Source: CAYTBN01 sp964436045 (GTDB lineage Bacteria; Myxococcota_A; UBA796; UBA9615; CAYRNR01). Taken from it: 64,000 nt of DNA. Location of the stretch: contig CAYTBN010000004.1 of assembly GCA_964436045.1 (NCBI GenBank), positions 124,001 to 188,000 on the forward strand, written 5' to 3'. Position 1 is the stretch's first letter; each line of letters begins with the position of its first letter. The position numbers and the translations under genes were made by a program. Under the pieces are notes generated by a model, which was given only the letters and a program-made list of their open reading frames with translations, did not search any database and was not told the origin of the DNA. Shown one piece after another: positions 53,316 through 62,304 of the stretch.

Positions 53316-53960
53316 ATGTCGAGCAACGCTGAGGATCTGCTGATGCACCTGTTCCTGGGTGTGGGGGCCAGGTGGGTCTTGTGGCTGCTGATCATCCTGT
53401 CGGTGCTCCTGCTGATGATCGTGGTCGAGCGGTTCATCTTCTTCGCGCGCAACCGTGCGGACTTCGCCAAGCTCTCGACACGGATCAACGATCTGATGGC
53501 GTCCGGAGACCTGGGGCGTTTCCAGAAGGAGATCGAGCCGTTCAAGGGGGTGGAGGCGTTGGTTCTCCGCCGATCGCTGCAGTCCGCCGAGCGCGGCGCG
53601 GGCGCGGTCGAGGAGGTGATGGATGGCGCGCTGTCCATGGAGCGGGTCCGGATGGAGCGCGGTCTGACTTTCCTGGGGACGGTGGGGGCCAACGCGCCCT
53701 TCATCGGCCTGCTGGGCACGGTGCTCGGCATCATCCGCGCGTTCCGCGACCTGAGCAGCTCCATCGGTGAGGCCCAGGGCGCGTCCGCGGTGATGGCGGG
53801 ACTGTCCGAGGCCCTCGTGGCCACGGCCGCCGGCCTGTTCGTGGCCATCCCGGCGGTGGTCGCCTACAACTACTTCCAGCGCCACATCAAGTCGGTCGTC
53901 AGCAACGCGGGCAGCATGAACCGCTTCGTGCTGTCCCAGATCCGCAACGACGGGAGCTGA
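53316..53960 (+). CDS. exbB: MotA/TolQ/ExbB-type proton channel protein
   Basis: 214 residues with CGAGGAG before the ATG. Three membrane helices: about 18-40, a middle one in APFIGLLGTVLGII (about 125-150), and about 165-188. The conserved TVGANAPFIGLLGTVLGI and ALVATAAGLFVAIPAV are the ExbB/TolQ signatures. With the next gene it forms the proton-driven stator that powers TonB. ExbB is preferred over TolQ because tonB follows and no tolA/tolB/pal is present. Confidence 0.9.
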   Translation: MSSNAEDLLMHLFLGVGARWVLWLLIILSVLLLMIVVERFIFFARNRADFAKLSTRINDLMASGDLGRFQKEIEPFKGVEALVLRRSLQSAERGAGAVEEVMDGALSMERVRMERGLTFLGTVGANAPFIGLLGTVLGIIRAFRDLSSSIGEAQGASAVMAGLSEALVATAAGLFVAIPAVVAYNYFQRHIKSVVSNAGSMNRFVLSQIRNDGS

Positions 53961-53966
53961 GCGGCG

Positions 53967-54439
<473 letters not shown>

Positions 54440-54440
<1 letters not shown>

Positions 54441-55297
54441 TGGTTCAAGGCGGTCCGCTGCGGGTGGTCGAGGGAGGACGGCAGGACACGTCCGCCACCA
54501 GCGGCCCGGCCCGGCCCCCGCCGCTCCCGGTCATCCCGCCGCGCAAGTCGATCCTCCCGTGGCTGCTGCTCGGCGCCTTCCTGTCGGTGACCTTCCACTG
54601 CGGGTTGCTCACACTGGCGCTGCTGGCGCCCACGCTGATCAAGGATCGCGAGGACACCATCGTCCAGATGCTGGTCTACGAGACCGTACCGGAGGTCGAG
54701 GAGCAGAAGGAGCCCGAGCCGGAGGTGGAGCCGGAGCCCGAGGTGGAGCCGGAGCCCGAGGTGGAGCCCGAGCCGGAGGTGGTGGACTACCAGGACGTCG
54801 TGGCCGCCGAGGAGGCGCCGCCAGCGGACGCCCAGCCCTCGGACGCCCAGCCCTCGGACGAACCTTCCTCCGCGCCGGTCTTCGGCGTCAGCATGTCATC
54901 CACGGTCTCCAACGGCTCCAGCTGGGGGCTGCAGGTGGGCAACACCGTGGCGATCAAGCCCGAGGACTCGGCTCCGGTCGAGGATCCGGCCGAACTGACG
55001 CCGGTGGTGGCCTACCAGTTCATCGAGCGCGAGCCGGTGGTGATCAAGCGCTTCGAGCCCGCCTACCCCGAGGGTCCCAAGGCTGCCGGCATCGAAGGCG
55101 ACGTCCTGCTGTACCTCACCATCGACGCGGAGGGCGCCGTGACCGACGCCAAGGTGGTCCGCGGTCCCCACCCGGAGCTGAACGAGGCGGCCCGCAAGGC
55201 GATGTTCAAGCACCGGTTCCGGCCCGCGACCAAGGGCGGCCGGAACGTGGTCGTCGAGCGCTTCCCCTACCAGTTCACCTGGATCATCGAGGAGTGA
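54440..55297 (+). CDS. tonB: TonB energy transducer
   Basis: 285 residues. A cytoplasmic N-terminus with Pro and Arg, a membrane helix at about 35-60, then a rigid (EPEPEV)n spacer (about 88-115) encoded by 18-bp repeats, a flexible segment, and a TonB C-terminal domain (about 205-285) with AYPEGPKAAGIEGDVLLYL and the closing FPYQFTWIIEE. It links ExbB/ExbD to outer-membrane receptors. The receptor gene follows 58 nt downstream. Confidence 0.93.
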
Positions 55298-55355
55298 CTC
55301 GCTGGCGCGCCCGCGCGCGGTGGGCGACAATGGTGCGCCGTCGCGGCCTGCGCCC

Positions 55356-58334
55356 ATGGTGAACCGCCTTCAGCCGATCCTGCTGTTCGCCCTGCTGGCA
55401 TGGCCGTTGGGGGCGGTGGGGCAGGAATCCGAGACCGAGACCGAGGCCGAGGCCGAGACCGAGACCGAGACTGCCCCATCTCCCTCCCCCTCCCCCCCCA
55501 TCCTCCCCCCCGTCCTCGTCGACGCCCCCGCCCCCGTCTTCCCCGCCGAAGCCCTCGCCGCGGGTGTCGAGGGCACGGCGGTGGTGCGGATCGACGTGGC
55601 GGCGACGGGCGAGGTGGCAGCGGCGTCGCTGGTGCGGGACCCGGGGATGGGGCTGGGCCAGGCGGCGCTCGAGGCCATCCGCGGCGCCCGCTACGACCCG
55701 GCGCTGGCCGGTGGACAGCCGGTTCCGTTCCCCGATCTGTACGTGATCATCCCGGTGGACCACCCGGACATCGAGCCGCCGCCGCTCCCGGGCGGTGAGA
55801 TGGCGGATCAGCTGACCCAGCCACCGGCCGTTGTCGACACCCCCGCCGCCGTGTATCCCCCCGCCCTCGAGGAGGCCGGTGTCGAGGGCGTGGTCCAGCT
55901 GGAGATTCTGATCGGCGCGCGGGGAGAGGTGAGCCAGGTCCGGGTATCGAACTCGGCGGGCCGCGAGTTCGACGTGGCGGCCCAGGACGCGGCCTGGACG
56001 TTCCGATTCATGCCCGGCTATGCCGGCGAGGTGCCGGTCCCGGTCAACATCACCTACGACTACGTCTTCCAGATCGAACAGCAGGTGGTCGAAACCGTGG
56101 CCGAGACCGGCTACGACGAGGTCGATCCCGACGGACCGCAGAACTACACCGGCATCGTCCGCGAGCGGGGCACCCGCAACCCGATGCCCGATGTCGAGGT
56201 CTTCCTCGAGGAGTTCGACCTGTCCGCCGTGGGCGACAAGGACGGACGTTTCGCCTTCCGCGGCATCCCGGTGGGTACCTGGCACATCCTGATCCTGGCG
56301 CCCGGCTACGAGCCGTACCGCACCGAGGAGGACATCCTCCAGGGCGAGCTCACCGACGTCGTCTACTTCGTCCGCCCCTCGTCGACCGGCCTCAACCGCA
56401 CCGTGGTGCGGGTCAAGAAGGAGCGCAAGGAGGTCAGCCGGACCACCCTGACCATCGAGGAGATCCAGCAGGTGGCGGGCACCTTCGGCGATCCGATCAA
56501 GGTGGTGCAGAACCTGCCCGGCGTGGCCCGCAGCCCCTTCGACTTCGGGCTGCTCGTGGTTCGTGGGTCGGGCCCGGAGGACACGGGCGAGTACGTGGAC
56601 GGCATCCGTGTGCCGCTGCTGTACCACTTCGGCGGATTTCGCTCGGTGATCACCCCGATCATGATCGACTCCATCGACTTCCTGCCCGGCGGCTACGGAG
56701 TGCGCTGGGGTCGGACCCTTGGCGGGGTGATGAACGTCAACACCCGCCGGGAGTGGCCGGACCAGGTCCACGGGCTGGCCCGGGTCGACCTGCTGGACGC
56801 CGAGGCGGCGGTGATCGGGCCCTTCAAGAAGGGGAGGGAGAAGGTCGGCGGCTTTGGCGTGGCCGGCCGCCGCTCCTACATCGATCTGGTTCTTCCCGTG
56901 CTGGCACCCCCCTCACTCGACCTGAGCAACACCGTGCTGCCCCAGTGGTGGGACGCCCAGATCAAGCTGGCGGTCTCCCCCTCCAAGAAGGTCGATATCT
57001 GGACCTACATCTACGCCAGCGACGACAAGACCTCGACGACCACGGAGCGGGGATCCGCCCAGTCCGCCGACTCCGTGGGATTCTCCGGCTTCCGCACCAG
57101 CTTCTTCCGGGCCACCGCCGGGGGCGCCCTGCGTCCCCACCCGGCGCTGTCCGTGGACTGGTCCTTCGGCTACAGCTACGACGCCATCCGCGCGTCCCTC
57201 GGCTCCGCCTTCGGCGCCGGTACCGCCTCCAACTTCTATTACGGTCGGGCCGAGGCCAGCTGGGCGCCGCAGGAGTGGGGTTCGGCCCACGTGGGACTGG
57301 ACTACGCAGGCGGCAACGACCGCTTCGAGATCTACACCACCGCCACCACGCAGCTGATGTCAGGCGACCCGACCCAGGAGTCCGAGAACCTGTTCATCGT
57401 GGGCGACATCGTCGGCCACGCCCCCGCCGTCTATCTCGAGGGCGTGTTCACCCCGTTGAAGGACGAGCGACTCAAGATCATCCCAGGCATCCGCTACGAC
57501 TACTACTGGTTCAAGGACGGCGCCTCCCTCGACAGCTGGGATCCGCGGCTTGCGGTGCGGGCCCAGGTGCACCGGACCACGGTGCTCAAGGGCTCCGTCG
57601 GGCTGTTCCACCAGAACCCCCAGCCGTGGGAGCTGTTCGAGGGGATCGGCAACCCGGACCTGGATCCGGAGCGGTCTCCCCAGGTGGTGGTGGGCATCGA
57701 ACAGGGATTCACGCCATTCCTCTCCGTGGACGCCCAGTTCTTCTACAAACACATGGAGAACCTGGTGGTCGCCGTGTTCGACGACGTGTCGGCTGCCGAG
57801 GACCTCTGGCGGAACGGTGGCGTCGGGCAGGTGGTCGGCGGCGAACTCTTCCTGCGCTGGAAACCCCACCGCAACTTCATGGGCTGGATCTCGTACACCC
57901 TGTCCCACAGCACGCGGCAAGATCAGCCGGAGGACGACTGGTACGTGTTCGAGCTGGATCAGCCCCACATCCTGGACGTGGTGGCCAGCTACCGCTTTCC
58001 CCACGACATCACGGTCGGCTTCCGCTTCCGGCTGGTCTCCGGCAACCCGACCACCCCCTACATGGGCGCCTTGTACGACTCCGACGTGCCTGGCTACACC
58101 GGGCTGTTCGGGGACTACAACTCGCAACGCATGCCAGTGTTCCATCAGCTGGACGTGCGGCTCGAAAAGGCCTTCATCTTCCGCCGCTGGCGGCTCCAGA
58201 CCTACCTGGAGATCATGAACGTCTACAACCGACAGAATCCGGAGTTCGAGATCTACAACTTCGACTACACCGAGAAGGACTTCTTCAACGGCCTCCCGTT
58301 CATCCCAAACCTGGGGATGAGGGCGGAGTTCTGA
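55356..58334 (+). CDS. TonB-dependent receptor with two N-terminal TonB-C-like domains and a carboxypeptidase-regulatory domain
   Basis: 992 residues from the ATG at 55356 (a signal peptide begins there). After a low-complexity Glu/Thr and Ser/Pro stretch (24-50), residues about 57-133 and 163-238 each read like a TonB C-terminal domain (VFPAEALAAGVEGTAVVRI and VYPPALEEAGVEGVVQLEI, each ending in a beta-strand). A carboxypeptidase-regulatory-like domain (about 265-345; FAFRGIPVGTWHILILAPGY) follows, then a plug with DPIKVVQNLPGV and RGSGPEDTGEYVDGI, and a barrel ending NLGMRAEF. The order TonB-C, TonB-C, CarbReg, plug, barrel is unusual; see findings. Directly follows exbB-exbD-tonB. Confidence 0.88.
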   Translation: MVNRLQPILLFALLAWPLGAVGQESETETEAEAETETETAPSPSPSPPILPPVLVDAPAPVFPAEALAAGVEGTAVVRIDVAATGEVAAASLVRDPGMGLGQAALEAIRGARYDPALAGGQPVPFPDLYVIIPVDHPDIEPPPLPGGEMADQLTQPPAVVDTPAAVYPPALEEAGVEGVVQLEILIGARGEVSQVRVSNSAGREFDVAAQDAAWTFRFMPGYAGEVPVPVNITYDYVFQIEQQVVETVAETGYDEVDPDGPQNYTGIVRERGTRNPMPDVEVFLEEFDLSAVGDKDGRFAFRGIPVGTWHILILAPGYEPYRTEEDILQGELTDVVYFVRPSSTGLNRTVVRVKKERKEVSRTTLTIEEIQQVAGTFGDPIKVVQNLPGVARSPFDFGLLVVRGSGPEDTGEYVDGIRVPLLYHFGGFRSVITPIMIDSIDFLPGGYGVRWGRTLGGVMNVNTRREWPDQVHGLARVDLLDAEAAVIGPFKKGREKVGGFGVAGRRSYIDLVLPVLAPPSLDLSNTVLPQWWDAQIKLAVSPSKKVDIWTYIYASDDKTSTTTERGSAQSADSVGFSGFRTSFFRATAGGALRPHPALSVDWSFGYSYDAIRASLGSAFGAGTASNFYYGRAEASWAPQEWGSAHVGLDYAGGNDRFEIYTTATTQLMSGDPTQESENLFIVGDIVGHAPAVYLEGVFTPLKDERLKIIPGIRYDYYWFKDGASLDSWDPRLAVRAQVHRTTVLKGSVGLFHQNPQPWELFEGIGNPDLDPERSPQVVVGIEQGFTPFLSVDAQFFYKHMENLVVAVFDDVSAAEDLWRNGGVGQVVGGELFLRWKPHRNFMGWISYTLSHSTRQDQPEDDWYVFELDQPHILDVVASYRFPHDITVGFRFRLVSGNPTTPYMGALYDSDVPGYTGLFGDYNSQRMPVFHQLDVRLEKAFIFRRWRLQTYLEIMNVYNRQNPEFEIYNFDYTEKDFFNGLPFIPNLGMRAEF

Positions 58335-58336
58335 GC

Positions 58337-59467
58337 ATGGTGTTCCGAGACCGAGCTTCGTTCGACTACCGACGACCAGGGGCCCGTGCCCGATCTCTCC
58401 TGTCCCCCCTCCTCCTCCCTCTCCTGGCCCTCGCCCTCCCCGCCTGCGACCCCCCCGATCTCACCCCCGCCTCCGAGGTGATCCGCCTGCGAGTCCTGGC
58501 CATCGAGACAGAACCCCCGGAGATCGCGTTCGGTGAGACGGTCCAGCTCACCCCCGTGATCGCCGATCCGTGGGACGAGGGTTACTCGCCCCAGTGGATG
58601 CCCTGCATCGAGACCAGCCTGGGCGGATTCGCGGCCTGCGACTTCGAAAACATGCTGGTGGATATCTCAGACCCCTTCGCCCTGGCCGGCCTCACCGCCG
58701 AGCGGCTCGAATTCACCGTCGACCAGCCGGCGGTGGCCGAGTTGATGGCCGACATGGACGCCCTCGACCGGGCAGACGGTCTCTCCCTGCAGTTCATCCT
58801 GATGCTGTTCCCGCGGGGCAAGACGATCCTCGACTACATGCCCGAGTTCGACTTCGAGCAGATCGAAGATCCGGACTACCTCGAGCAGTACGGCGAACAG
58901 ACGAGCGAGGCGTTCAACACCGTGTTCGAGGCGCTCATGCGCCAGAGCCGGATCGCCTTCAAGCGGGTCATCGTCAGCGACCTGGAGTCCGTGGGGCTCG
59001 ACCTGCACGTGGACGGCGAGTGCGCCGATCTGGCGGGATTGCTGCCCAACCAGGCGCCCCGGCTCGGCGGGGTGGTCCACGTCGAAGAGGACAGCGAACA
59101 GACCTTCCCCAGCGGGGTGACGATCCAGGTCCCGGTCGGCGAGACCGCCGGCCTCGAGCCCCTGTGGAACCCGGACGATCAGGAGACCTACTACCACGTG
59201 GACTGGGGTGGGGCGACCGACTGCCGGACCGAACAGCCGTTCTTCGGCTGGTTCGCCACTGGCGGCAGCTTCAGCGATCGGGACGGGTTCCCGGCGGACA
59301 ACAGCTTCCTGGACGAGATGGGCTTTCCCGATCCGGTGCAGTGGCAGGCCCCCGGCGAGATCCCCGACCGCAACCCCGTCGCCGCCTGGATCGTGGTCTG
59401 GGACCGCCGGGGAGGGATCCATCACGTGGAGCTGAAGTTGGACGTGGTGGAGGGAGCGGGAGAGTAG
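58337..59467 (+). CDS. Lipoprotein downstream of the TonB-dependent receptor
   Basis: 376 residues from the ATG at 58337, 2 nt after the receptor stop. Lipobox LALPAC after a long Leu/Pro-rich signal. The mature part is acidic and rich in aromatic and Glu residues, probably mixed alpha/beta, with a Trp-rich C-terminal half (WFATGGSF, WIVVWDRRGG). Family not recognised. Its position suggests that it works with the receptor, like the lipoprotein at 6625. Confidence 0.7.
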   Translation: MVFRDRASFDYRRPGARARSLLSPLLLPLLALALPACDPPDLTPASEVIRLRVLAIETEPPEIAFGETVQLTPVIADPWDEGYSPQWMPCIETSLGGFAACDFENMLVDISDPFALAGLTAERLEFTVDQPAVAELMADMDALDRADGLSLQFILMLFPRGKTILDYMPEFDFEQIEDPDYLEQYGEQTSEAFNTVFEALMRQSRIAFKRVIVSDLESVGLDLHVDGECADLAGLLPNQAPRLGGVVHVEEDSEQTFPSGVTIQVPVGETAGLEPLWNPDDQETYYHVDWGGATDCRTEQPFFGWFATGGSFSDRDGFPADNSFLDEMGFPDPVQWQAPGEIPDRNPVAAWIVVWDRRGGIHHVELKLDVVEGAGE

Positions 59468-59486
59468 AGTCTCGGTCTCGGCCCCC

Positions 59487-59927
59487 CTACCCCCCGACCC
59501 GGAAACTCCCCGACAGCACGGTCGAGAAATCCTCGCACTTCGCGCGGCCGAGGGGGGTGTCCTCGGCGCAGCCCCATCCGTAGACGACCGAGATACGGAA
59601 GATCCCCGCGCCCTCGTCCTCACCCGTCGTGTAGGTCAGCTCGTGGGAGCCCGGCTCCAGGGCCTTGGCGATGCCCTCGGAGGCGCAGGGCTCGCGCGCC
59701 ACGCGCGCGTACGATTCTTCTTTGAAACCCTGGACCTCGAAGGGATGGCAACCCGGGACGAAGATGGTCCTGCCTGTCGCGTTCTCGATGGTCACGGCGA
59801 CCGCGTCGCCCTTGGCGTAGGCCTGCTGGGATACAGTGACGGTCACCCCGTCGGCCGAACCGGCGCGGGTGGGCAGTGCCATCGTGGCCAGGACGAACAG
59901 CAGGGTCCAGGGGACGTGGTGTCGCAT
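59487..59927 (-). CDS. Small secreted Ig-like protein (146 aa)
   Basis: Start at the ATG at 59927, because GGGAGG is 7 nt upstream of it but almost touches the other ATG at 59933. Signal peptide to about residue 23. The mature part is a single beta-sandwich with Cys at about 80, 100, 118 and 130 that could make two disulfides. No family recognised. Convergent with the lipoprotein gene. Confidence 0.6.
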   Translation of the reverse strand: MRHHVPWTLLFVLATMALPTRAGSADGVTVTVSQQAYAKGDAVAVTIENATGRTIFVPGCHPFEVQGFKEESYARVAREPCASEGIAKALEPGSHELTYTTGEDEGAGIFRISVVYGWGCAEDTPLGRAKCEDFSTVLSGSFRVGG

Positions 59928-59944
59928 GGTCATGCCTCCCTCGC

Positions 59945-59979
59945 CGCTATTTATAGCGCCGGGACTCGGCCAGGAGCAA
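59945..59979 (-). promoter_or_regulatory. Promoter with palindromic -10 (CGCTATTTATAGCG)
   Basis: Minus strand TTGCTC (59979-59974), 18-nt spacer, TATAAA (59955-59950). The -10 lies inside a 14-nt region with 6-bp arms (CGCTAT/ATAGCG), which could be an operator or AT-rich opening site. Confidence 0.5.
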
Positions 59980-60117
59980 GGCCGCGCGGCTTGCGGGAGA
60001 GCGGGCGGTGGCCAGCCCCCGCGGGCCGGCGTGGGTCCGGCTCGCCGCCCGATTTTCCCCTTGGATTCCAGCCGGTTACAAAGGGGGTCAACCGCTCTCC
60101 GACCCCCGCGCGATCGC

Positions 60118-60147
60118 TTGACAGCATTTCAGGGCGTCAGGTAGAAC
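60118..60147 (+). promoter_or_regulatory. Promoter with long leader before the Glt-like operon
   Basis: TTGACA (60118-60123), 18-nt spacer, TAGAAC (60142-60147). The first CDS starts at 60470, so the leader would be about 315 nt. No coding frame with support lies in between. Confidence 0.5.
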
Positions 60148-60469
60148 GGCCGCTGCGCAACCAGATGGTAGCTAGCGTCTGTCCGATCGAGCTGAACGCC
60201 CAATGGCAGGCTCCATGCCTCGACGAATCGTGATACCTTCCGTGACCGACGAGTGGAACGACGTCGACGATCCGCCGCATGGACGGTGGAGATCCCAGTG
60301 CCCATCAGGGTTCTGGGCGGGTTGAGGTGAGAGCGCAGAGAGACGAATAGCGGCGGGAAATACGTCAACCGACTGTCAAAGATGTAACCAGTCGGCCCGT
60401 CATTCGTTGACGAACCAGAGCACGGAGGCCCCCTCGGACCTCGGAGTTCCGTGCATGAAGGAGTGGACG
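60148..60469 (+). other. Long 5' leader of the Glt-like operon, no gene seen
   Basis: About 320 nt without a supportable gene. It contains an inverted repeat CCGACTG (60369-60375) and CAGTCGG (60389-60395) with a 13-nt loop. It could be a structured leader or a separate small RNA. Known riboswitch families are not recognised. Confidence 0.4.
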
Positions 60470-61330
60470 ATGCGCGGTTGGCCCTTGCTGCTGACGCTGC
60501 TGTTGACCACCGGCCTGATGGCGCCCGCATACGGCGCGCCTAGGGACGATGACGAGGACGACGAGGGGGGGACCACGGTCGTCACCTCTCGCGGTCCCGA
60601 GAAGAAGGGGCTTCAGGTCCGCGCCAAGTTCTTCCGCAAGAAGGGCCGGATCGAGATCACCCCCAACTTCGGTTACATCACGAACAACGAGTTCAACCAG
60701 GACATGTCTGGCGGGCTCGATGTCGCGATCCATCTCTCCGAGCGGTTCGCCCTCGAGTTCGGCGGTCTGTACGCCTTCCTCGGGGCCAACAACCAGAAGG
60801 ACCTGGCCGCCGCGGTCCTCTCGTTGACCGACCCCAACATGCTCGAGGCGACCGACCCGGGGGCCTTCGCCCACGTCGGCATCCTCTGGAGCCCCATGTA
60901 CGGGAAGATCAACCCGATGGGGATGGCGGTCATCAACCTGGACTTCTTCTTCGCGCTCGGGCTGGGCTACGAGTACGAGGAGGTCGAGATCCTCCAGATG
61001 GACTGGACGACGGGCAAGGGCGCCGTCAACGAGAAGTTCCAGAACCACCTGGTGCCCCTGCACCTGGGTGTCGGGATGAAGATCTTCGCATCCCGCGGCT
61101 TCAGCCTGCGCATCGACGGTCGTTTTTACCTGACCATCGACCAGGTCCTGGACTTCAAGGACCCGCGCAGTGCCCAGGCCAACCGCAACCTGCTCAACGA
61201 CAACCCGTACACCAATCGGCTGGACTGCGGCGCGAACTCCAGCGCGCAGTGCGTCACCACCCTCAACAACACCTTCATCGTCTCGGTCGGCGGCAGTATC
61301 TGGGTGCCGAAGATGAAGACCGAGGACTAG
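60470..61330 (+). CDS. Outer-membrane beta-barrel protein, myxobacterial type (GltB/GltA-like, first paralogue)
   Basis: 286 residues from the ATG at 60470, which has AAGGAG at 6 nt; the ATG at 60455 is less well placed. Signal peptide to about AYGA, then a short acidic DDDEDDE run. The mature part is a barrel of alternating strands with RIEITPNFGYITNNEF, LEFGGLYAFLGANN, GILWSPMYGKIN and a C-terminal VSVGGSIWVPK, the pattern of the myxobacterial OMP-plus barrel family. It is paralogous to the next gene and followed by a TPR protein, the same gene order as gltB-gltA-gltC in myxobacteria. Confidence 0.75.
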   Translation: MRGWPLLLTLLLTTGLMAPAYGAPRDDDEDDEGGTTVVTSRGPEKKGLQVRAKFFRKKGRIEITPNFGYITNNEFNQDMSGGLDVAIHLSERFALEFGGLYAFLGANNQKDLAAAVLSLTDPNMLEATDPGAFAHVGILWSPMYGKINPMGMAVINLDFFFALGLGYEYEEVEILQMDWTTGKGAVNEKFQNHLVPLHLGVGMKIFASRGFSLRIDGRFYLTIDQVLDFKDPRSAQANRNLLNDNPYTNRLDCGANSSAQCVTTLNNTFIVSVGGSIWVPKMKTED

Positions 61331-61343
61331 GGGAGGTAGAGCC

Positions 61344-62201
61344 GTGCGGAAGCTGAACATGACAATGAGCATCCGGAACGTGGTCTTCGGCCTGGCCCTC
61401 GTGGCCCTGATGGCCTTGCCCCGCCCCACGCTGGCCGCCCAGGGCGCCGATCTGGACGCCATCATCGACGTCCCGACCGCGGATCTGGCGATCCACGCCG
61501 CCCGCGGTGACGATGAGGACGAGGATGAGGACCGCACCGATAGCCGCAGCGCCACCGGGCGCAAGCGGATCATCAAGGTGGTCCAGCGGCGTCACTTCCT
61601 CAAGCTCGGACGCGTCGAGGCGACCATCCCGTCCATCGGCATGGTGACCAACGACCCCTTCTTGCGGCGCATCCTGTTCGCTGGACGGTTCGAGGTCCAT
61701 ATGACCGAGATCTCCAGCATCGGCGTCTACCTGGCGTACTCGCCGAACCTGGGCGAGAGCGACCTGAAGCAGCTGACCAGCCAGATGCAGACCCGCAAGG
61801 AGGTCGTGCCCGACATCTCGCGGATCATGTTCGTGGGTATCGTCGACATGGGCTTCAGCCCGATCTTCGGCAAGGTGGAGCTCGGGACCACCAAGATCAT
61901 CAACTACGACATCTACTTCTCCGCAGGCGCCGGCGTCCTCTACACCATCGACGACGAGGAGCTGGTCAAGGGCGGCGACGAGAAGTACCGCAAGCAGATC
62001 CACCCGGTCACCAGCCTTTCGTTCGGCTTCCGGGTGGCGTTCAACGAGTGGTTCGGGATCCGTCTCGAGGGCCGCCTGCTGACCCACATCGAACAGGTCG
62101 ACCGCGCCGAGGGGCTGAACCTGGAGATGAAGAACAACTTCGCCGTGCAGTTCGGACCCAGCTTCTTCCTGCCCCCGAAGATGAAGCAGCTGGCGCACTG
62201 A
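61344..62201 (+). CDS. Outer-membrane beta-barrel protein, myxobacterial type (GltA-like, second paralogue)
   Basis: 285 residues from a GTG at 61344 (GGGGAGG upstream). Signal peptide to about TLAAQG; an acidic DDEDEDED stretch at about 52-60; a barrel with GRVEATIPSIGMVTNDPF, GIVDMGFSPIFGK, and a final FAVQFGPSFFLPPK. It is a paralogue of the gene before it, both in size and in the order of strands. Predicted to sit in the outer membrane, and in the Glt model to be part of the outer-membrane anchor of a motility complex. Confidence 0.75.
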   Translation: MRKLNMTMSIRNVVFGLALVALMALPRPTLAAQGADLDAIIDVPTADLAIHAARGDDEDEDEDRTDSRSATGRKRIIKVVQRRHFLKLGRVEATIPSIGMVTNDPFLRRILFAGRFEVHMTEISSIGVYLAYSPNLGESDLKQLTSQMQTRKEVVPDISRIMFVGIVDMGFSPIFGKVELGTTKIINYDIYFSAGAGVLYTIDDEELVKGGDEKYRKQIHPVTSLSFGFRVAFNEWFGIRLEGRLLTHIEQVDRAEGLNLEMKNNFAVQFGPSFFLPPKMKQLAH

Positions 62202-62304
62202 GGCGTGGCGGAGGCGCCGGGCCGCCACGGCGAGCACGGCGAAGGACAAGGCGTATTGATCCCGGCAGGCGGGGGGTCCCGCGGCCGGAGAAACGGGAAG
62301 TGTG

